This document shows, piece by piece, positions 31,729 through 33,553 of a DNA stretch of 33,553 nt. The stretch spans positions 3,115,305 through 3,148,857 of the forward strand of contig CP070691.1 of assembly GCA_020353195.1 (NCBI GenBank), in the 5' to 3' direction. Both the position numbers and the translations under genes were made by a program. Origin of the DNA: Phycisphaerales bacterium. GTDB lineage: Bacteria; Planctomycetota; Phycisphaerae; UBA1845. Below the pieces are notes generated by a model. It searched no databases. It was not told where the DNA came from and was given only the letters and a program-made list of their open reading frames with translations. Every line of letters starts with the position of its first letter. Position 1 is the first letter of the stretch.

Positions 31729-31843
31729 GACGCGCAGATAGCCGCAGCAGGCGTCATACATGCGTGATACGCGTGGGCTGGGATGGTCGGGGAATCCGGT
31801 CCCGTGGGCCCTAAGAGGGGCTGCGATCGGACGGAGGGTCTAC

Positions 31844-32383
31844 GTGCCGAGCGCCCGTGGCGCATTCCCGTGGTTCTGGCCGCTGTGCACCCTGGCGGTA
31901 TCAAGCGCCGTCCAAGCCAGGACCATTGATTTCGCCGGGCTCACGTGGACCGTCAGGAGCGGGTACGGCGGGCCTGGCCCCAATAACTGGTCGGACAGCA
32001 CGGACAGCGTCTGGGGCGACGTCCAGGGTCGGCCTCATCTGAAGATCCGCTTCGGCTGGCTCGCACCGTGCCTTGACGGCGCCGGCGTGCCAGTGACGCC
32101 CGAAGGCCTTTGCGCGGACCGCGACCAGGACGGCGACGCCGACCTCTACGATTTCACTTCGTTCCACGCAGCGTTTTCTCCGGCGGACGGTCTGTATCGA
32201 ACTGCAGCAGCTGATTTCGCGGGCCTGATTCCTCAGAATACCGCCACCCTGCCCATTGCGGAGGCGCAACTCCGGGACCCCGGTCTCGAAATCCGCGTCC
32301 TGCTGCGCAATCTGAATCGCGACACCGGGGATCCGACCGGCAAAGTGCGGCTTCGTGTCGATACCGTAAGCGCCCGCCCGTAG
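31844..32383 (+). CDS. Secreted protein joining a GH16-like N-terminal piece to a dockerin-like segment
   Basis: GTG 31844 has GGAGGG five bases upstream and starts directly at a signal peptide (FPWFWPLCTLAVSSAVQA). The first 45 mature residues (FAGLTWTVRSGYGGPGPNNW, then DSVWGDVQGRPHLKIRFG) match the start of GH16-like concanavalin-fold proteins. The sequence then passes at once to a dockerin/EF-hand segment (CLDGAGVPVTPEGLCADRDQ, DGDADLYDFTSFHAAF) and an unrecognised 70-residue tail. The main beta-sandwich with the ExDxxE catalytic motif is missing, so an internal in-frame deletion is likely. It could instead be a genuine small secreted protein. ATG 31760 upstream is in frame but less suited. 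179 residues. Confidence 0.6.
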   Translation: MPSARGAFPWFWPLCTLAVSSAVQARTIDFAGLTWTVRSGYGGPGPNNWSDSTDSVWGDVQGRPHLKIRFGWLAPCLDGAGVPVTPEGLCADRDQDGDADLYDFTSFHAAFSPADGLYRTAAADFAGLIPQNTATLPIAEAQLRDPGLEIRVLLRNLNRDTGDPTGKVRLRVDTVSARP

Positions 32384-32462
32384 CCGGGGTGCATTGGCAT
32401 TTGATCTGCCGGGGCACCGATAGGTAAGATCGTGTGCTACGAGTGACCGGCCCCGAGGACGA

Positions 32463-33553
32463 GTGAAAGGGTTCATCGTGTTTCCTCTGCATCGTCGCGC
32501 AATGCGTATCCTGGCCGTTGTAGCCGCCTTGAGCCTGACGATAACATCGTGGACGGCCGCGGAGGAACTTGTGATCACTGACTTCAATTCGGCCCCCATC
32601 GGAAGCTACAATCCGCGCGAAGACTGGTTTGGCTTCGGCGATGGCACCACCGATCGAGGCGTGCTCAGCGACGGCTCCGTCGGCCATGCCGCCTACCACA
32701 GCGTTAACTGGGATGCCTCCAACTGGGGGATCGGAGACAAGGAGGTTTACCGCGACCTGTCCGACTACAACGCCGTCCGCGTAGACGCGCGCGTCGTCAG
32801 CGTGAGCGGCCACACGGGCACGGCGCTCTTGCGGTTCTCTTTCAATTTATCGGATGGGACCGAATGGACGACGCCCACCGTTCCGCTCACGGGTATCTAT
32901 CAGTCCCTCATGTTCATGTTCGACACGATGGCGCTGCACGGGGGGAGCAGCCCACTCGATCTGACCAACGTGCAGCCCAAGTTCATCGTCGAGAAGAACG
33001 CCCAGACCGGCCAAGCCCGGTTCGACTTCGATGAGGTCGTCGCGATAACCACGAACGGTAGTGGAAATGATTACGCGTTGACGCCGGTCGTGCTCAACCC
33101 ACCGCCGGACGGTGATGCCGTTCGGGCCATGTGGTTCTACGCCGGTACCATCTTCGACACCAGCGAGGAATCACAGGTGTTGCTCGGTTTCTGCGCTCGA
33201 GAGGGCATCAACCGGCTCTACTGCGGCGGGTACTCCGTCTGGACGCTGGGAACCGCACAACAGCAAGCCAATCTCCGCACGTTTGTCGAGACCGCCCACG
33301 CCAGCGGCATCCGCGTCGAAGCGCTCTTCGGCGGCACGGATTGGCAGGAAGACCCGGCCAAGGTGCGAATGAAGATCGATCAGGTGTTGGCCATGCACAC
33401 GGCCACGCCGGGCAACGCGCAGGACGACTTCGACGCCGTTCATTTCGACGTCGAGTTCTGGCTCGACGATTCGTGGGATGCCGCGACAACGGAAGCGGAG
33501 CGCCAGCAGATCGCCATCAACTACCTCGACAATGTCCTGGTCAACGCCCGCAA
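32463..33553 (+). CDS. Secreted putative TIM-barrel protein, paralogue B (cut by window end)
   Basis: The frame is open from GTG 32463 to the last base. A signal peptide (about MRILAVVAALSLTITSWTAA) is followed by a beta-sandwich domain (DWFGFGDGTTDRGVLSDG to ARFDFDEVVAITT) similar to the N-terminal domain of the protein at 27991. A barrel then begins AVRAMWFYAGTIFD, with INRLYCGGYSVW, SGIRVEALFGGTDW and FDAVHFDVEFWLDD. The HxDxE pattern (His327, Asp329, Glu331) and LLGFCxRxxI motif match paralogue A at 29236. Other possible starts are GTG 32478, which has AAGGG six bases upstream, and ATG 32502. The C-terminal part is outside the window. Probably a secreted glycosidase or related hydrolase; family not recognised. 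Confidence 0.75.
   Translation, partial: MKGFIVFPLHRRAMRILAVVAALSLTITSWTAAEELVITDFNSAPIGSYNPREDWFGFGDGTTDRGVLSDGSVGHAAYHSVNWDASNWGIGDKEVYRDLSDYNAVRVDARVVSVSGHTGTALLRFSFNLSDGTEWTTPTVPLTGIYQSLMFMFDTMALHGGSSPLDLTNVQPKFIVEKNAQTGQARFDFDEVVAITTNGSGNDYALTPVVLNPPPDGDAVRAMWFYAGTIFDTSEESQVLLGFCAREGINRLYCGGYSVWTLGTAQQQANLRTFVETAHASGIRVEALFGGTDWQEDPAKVRMKIDQVLAMHTATPGNAQDDFDAVHFDVEFWLDDSWDAATTEAERQQIAINYLDNVLVNAR

Noticed and set aside
1..33553. CRISPR array, insertion sequence, integrase or phage genes
   Set aside because: No regularly spaced short repeats other than protein-coding SBBP repeats, and no transposase, integrase or structural phage motifs were seen.

Overview
The window looks like a piece of a GC-rich planctomycete chromosome, probably Phycisphaerae-like. 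Three things suggest this. There is a prepilin-like protein with an N-terminal methylation motif and a C-terminal H-x9-DG-like tail. There are secreted proteins with Asp-rich dockerin/EF-hand segments of the form DxDxDGDVDLxDF. There are also an SBBP-repeat protein with a C-terminal FIMAH-like helical domain and a sulfatase-fold/TPR fusion. No rRNA, tRNA, CRISPR array or intact mobile element was seen. All family calls come from reading motifs, without database searches.

Layout. (1) 1-3153: a secreted SBBP beta-propeller gene with an in-frame stop inside its signal peptide, followed by a gene-poor, decayed stretch holding a gamma-carbonic-anhydrase-like fragment. (2) 3154-15598: a ROK-family repressor followed by a tightly packed same-strand run: SSS symporter, class III aminotransferase, M20 amidohydrolase, Gfo/Idh/MocA oxidoreductase, SDR, HAD hydrolase, LarA-type nickel racemase/epimerase, an internally deleted PPi-phosphofructokinase and 6-phosphogluconate dehydrogenase. 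(3) 15640-22754: surface degradation genes on the same strand: GH20-like hexosaminidase, SGNH esterase, DUF4962/heparinase II-III-like lyase and a NagX/HGSNAT-like membrane acetyltransferase. (4) 22941-26397, minus strand: an alkaline-phosphatase-superfamily (sulfatase-fold) protein with TPRs, and the wreck of a GH36/GH94-type glycoside phosphorylase. (5) 26780-33553: a second, clearly paralogous ROK regulator heading a locus of secreted proteins: a dockerin-tagged beta-sandwich protein, two paralogous putative TIM-barrel proteins (the second cut by the window end), a pseudopilin, and a shortened GH16-like/dockerin protein.

How the genes may work together (inference): region 3 would cut an amino-sugar- and uronate-containing polymer outside the cytoplasm, the SSS carrier would import products, and region 2 would process them. 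The LarA homologue next to a mannonate-oxidoreductase-like SDR and a 6-phosphogluconate dehydrogenase suggests a route that epimerises a sugar acid at C2 and feeds it to the pentose phosphate pathway. The M20 hydrolase and PLP aminotransferase would deal with an N-substituted or amino part. The two ROK paralogues share a promoter layout that suggests leaderless mRNAs.

The most striking anomaly is that three unrelated genes (PFK, the GH36/GH94-type gene and the GH16-like gene) look like an N-terminus joined to a C-terminus with the middle missing. A fourth gene has a stop codon between its signal peptide and mature domain. Either this chromosome segment is decaying by internal deletion, or the assembly has collapsed; read-level checking would decide.
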